This document shows, piece after piece, positions 6,236 through 7,748 of a stretch of DNA of 7,748 nucleotides; the stretch's first letter is position 1; every line of letters begins with the position of its first letter. The DNA comes from CAYZXK01 sp964482395 (GTDB lineage: Bacteria > Planctomycetota > Phycisphaerae > UBA1845 > Fen-1342): assembly GCA_964482395.1 (NCBI GenBank), contig CAYZXK010000047.1, positions 1 through 7,748 of the forward strand, in the 5' to 3' direction. A program made the position numbers and the translations under genes. A model generated the notes under the pieces. It saw only the letters and a program-made list of their open reading frames with translations, searched no databases and had not been told where the DNA came from.

Positions 6236-7504
6236 ACCCCTGTCCACGACAGCACTTGCGCACAATTGACCACACTCGACATCCCCCATGTTTTTAGCGG
6301 GTTTCTCGCATTGCGGCCCGGTCGCGGTCGCCGCCCGTCTTTCGCTGGCTGCCGCTGTCTGCTGCGCTTTTTGCTGCGCCTCAGTCGGCAGCCCGATTGC
6401 CCGCCGGAAGTCGGCACTCAGGTCAATCGACGTGGCGTAGTGCCGAGCCGCCACGGTCGGCGAATTACCGATCCATCGACATACCGTCGCCAGGTCATAT
6501 TCCCGCATCAGCTCGGTTTCCCGACTTGCTCGCAGGTTGTGGAACAGCCGCGGCCAAGGCGTCAGTCCAGCGCGGGCAATGATTTTCTCGAACGTGGTCC
6601 GCAAATTCGCCGATCTGATACGATGCCGCGTGATGACGTGCTCACAGCCCGGCTCGGCTAACTCGAACAATTCCAGCAGCGGCCCCCGCAGCTCCGGGAA
6701 CAACGGGATAACGCGACTGGCCAGATGCTCATAATGTTCCAGCTTCGGGCATGGGACGCGGATCGTCCCGGCCGCCCAGTCGATATCACCCCAGCGCAGC
6801 GCGAACACCTCGGACGGCGTGCGCAGCCCGCCGTAGCGCGCCAGGGCGATGATGGCTCGCCATTCGGCGTCGGGCGCGGCTTCCATCACGCGGGCGATTA
6901 CTTCACGCGGGATAAAACGTTTGCGGTTCTCATTGACTTGATGCCCACCCTTAACACCGACAAAGGGATTCTCGGCGGCCAGCTTCCACCGCACCGCTCG
7001 ACGCCACAGCGTGCGAGCCGCAATAACTCGCCGGGCGACCGTCGCGAGCGACAGCTTTTCGTGCTCCACCAGCCACACCCGCCAGCCGTCGACGGACGCA
7101 GCCCCGATATCGCGAAGCAGCCGCCCCCGGCCGAAGTAGGTTTCCAGGTTACGCCGGGTATGCCCATAAAACGTCCGGGTAGCTGGCTTGACGGCCAGCG
7201 ACGCGAAGCACCGCTCCAGAAACTCCCCAAGTGTGATCTGCGACAAGCCCACACCATCGGCCAGGCCGACCGCCCGCAGCTTGGCCAACATTCTTTCGTC
7301 CAGCCCGGCCAACCAGCTTGCCAACTCGGGATCGTGCGGGCGGCCAACCAGCCGATCAGCAAGGAGCGCCTCAACACGCGCTCGCAGGGTCTCTGCGACC
7401 TTCGCACTCACCCGCCCGAGCCGGACCACCTTACGCGGCCCGTTAGCCGTCGCCGCGAACTCGATCCGCCGCAGGCCACCGGAATAGGTCACGACCGTTG
7501 CCAC
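6209..7504 (-). CDS. Tyrosine recombinase / site-specific integrase, 431 aa
   Basis: The gene starts with GTG at 7504, preceded by GAAGGGG at a good distance. The N-terminal ~85 residues would be an arm-binding or accessory part. Residues ~88-180 look like a SAM-like core-binding domain (FYGHTRRNLETYFG, 112-125). The catalytic domain (~195-370) carries Arg228 in YGGLRTPSEVFALRW, Lys254 in the PKLEHYE hairpin, His322 and Arg325 in FHNLRAS, and Tyr356 in ARHYA. The usual His/Trp before the tyrosine is Asn347 (WIGNSPTVAARHY), a variant I associate with planctomycete integrases. The tail after ~372 is low in structure, rich in Ala/Gln, and ends within tRNA-Val. All core catalytic residues are present, so the enzyme is probably active. 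It most likely integrates and excises a phage-like or genomic island element extending to the right. The small HTH remnant upstream and the convergent tRNA fit that role. Confidence 0.93.
   Translation of the reverse strand: MATVVTYSGGLRRIEFAATANGPRKVVRLGRVSAKVAETLRARVEALLADRLVGRPHDPELASWLAGLDERMLAKLRAVGLADGVGLSQITLGEFLERCFASLAVKPATRTFYGHTRRNLETYFGRGRLLRDIGAASVDGWRVWLVEHEKLSLATVARRVIAARTLWRRAVRWKLAAENPFVGVKGGHQVNENRKRFIPREVIARVMEAAPDAEWRAIIALARYGGLRTPSEVFALRWGDIDWAAGTIRVPCPKLEHYEHLASRVIPLFPELRGPLLELFELAEPGCEHVITRHRIRSANLRTTFEKIIARAGLTPWPRLFHNLRASRETELMREYDLATVCRWIGNSPTVAARHYATSIDLSADFRRAIGLPTEAQQKAQQTAAASERRAATATGPQCEKPAKNMGDVECGQLCASAVVDRGWAAQDSNP
6240..6252. repeat. Short inverted repeat just after the tRNA
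   Basis: CTGTC-CAC-GACAG has 5-bp arms and a 3-nt spacer, 4 bp beyond the tRNA 3' end and inside the integrase tail. It may be a weak tRNA terminator hairpin without a T-tract, or an integrase-binding site. Neither is established. Confidence 0.25.
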
Positions 7505-7650
7505 GATTCACCCCTTCTTGTCACGCTCCAGATTCGCCGCACGCGCCGGCACTCGATCCCGAAGTAGGCGGCCAGCTTGTCGGCCGCCGGTAATCGCAAC
7601 GTCGATTCGCCACGCAGGAACGTCGCCCTTACAGCGTGATCGTAAAACTG
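7489..7650 (-). pseudogene. Truncated XRE-type helix-turn-helix remnant
   Basis: The frame after a TGA at 7651-7653 reads QFYDHAVRAT, then FLRGESTLRL...ADKLAAYFGIEC (7549-7620), then a basic tail ending at TGA 7489-7491, 16 nt inside the integrase gene in another frame. The FLRGE...ADKLAAYFG part matches helices 4-5 of short XRE-type regulators that I recall next to planctomycete integrases. The first ~35 residues, including the DNA-recognition helix, are missing, and the frame has no ATG or GTG start. I infer a broken regulator, or one whose N-terminal half was replaced. The overlap with the integrase start suggests former translational coupling. Use of an unusual start codon cannot be excluded. 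Confidence 0.55.
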
Positions 7651-7654
7651 TCAA
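7628..7654 (-). promoter_or_regulatory. Candidate promoter for the integrase
   Basis: The minus strand has a perfect TTGACA (7649-7654), followed after 15 nt by TGTAAG (7628-7633), four of six to the -10 consensus. The spacer is short. The promoter would read through the HTH remnant into the integrase about 125 bp downstream. Confidence 0.3.
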
Positions 7655-7663
7655 GCCCCTCGA

Positions 7664-7748
7664 TCACGGCGACAGCATGCGGGTCCGCAGCTCGTTTTCG
7701 CGAGATTCCAACGCGGCAAGCTCGCGTTCGACTTCAGCCAATTCGGCC
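7664..7748 (-). CDS. C-terminal end of a charged helical protein, runs off right edge
   Basis: The minus-strand frame entering from the right edge gives 27 residues ending ...ELRTRMLSP and a TGA at 7664-7666. They are rich in Glu, Leu, Ala and Arg with heptad-like spacing (AELAEVERELAALES), so a coiled-coil C-terminus is likely. No start is in the window and no family can be named. It lies upstream of the HTH remnant and integrase on the same strand, so it probably belongs to the same integrated element. A chance open frame is possible given the short length. Confidence 0.45.
   Translation of the reverse strand, partial: AELAEVERELAALESRENELRTRMLSP

Noticed and set aside
6725..7567. Plus-strand open frame of 280 codons
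   Set aside because: Antisense shadow of the integrase, whose catalytic residues are all visible on the other strand.

Overview
The window is GC-rich bacterial DNA. I infer a Planctomycetota-like host, possibly Phycisphaerae. The grounds are an LPS-export permease (Gram-negative envelope), a PEP-CTERM surface protein, and a tyrosine recombinase with a G-N-S motif before its catalytic tyrosine, a form I associate with planctomycete integrases. No marker gene fixes the taxonomy.

Left block (1-3834, minus strand). A 1008-residue signalling/ATP-grasp fusion protein is followed 52 bp downstream by the N-terminal part of an LptF/LptG-family permease that runs off the left edge. The pair looks like an operon driven from a recognisable promoter just upstream of 3834. 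The large protein carries a degenerate receiver, an intact-looking receiver, a PPDK/PEP-synthase type ATP-grasp module and a conserved C-terminal domain. It lacks the phosphohistidine swivel and PEP/pyruvate barrel of true PEP synthases, so its reaction is unknown.

Middle block (3835-6161). A divergent intergenic region of 351 bp leads to an orphan plus-strand gene for a 142-residue acidic protein. About 480 bp without a supported gene follows. Then comes a minus-strand gene for a secreted PEP-CTERM protein with a 14-bp perfect palindrome upstream of its start.

Right block (6162-7748). A tRNA-Val(UAC) gene is overlapped at its 3' end by a convergent tyrosine integrase gene, the usual left boundary of an element integrated in a tRNA gene. 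Upstream of the integrase are the C-terminal half of an XRE-type helix-turn-helix domain without its N-terminal half, and the end of a short charged helical protein cut by the window edge. Everything right of the tRNA is probably mobile; the far attachment site lies outside the window.

The best leads for novelty are the receiver/receiver/ATP-grasp protein coupled to an Lpt permease gene, and the integrase that uses tRNA sequence for its stop codon. I saw no CRISPR array, insertion sequence or rRNA.
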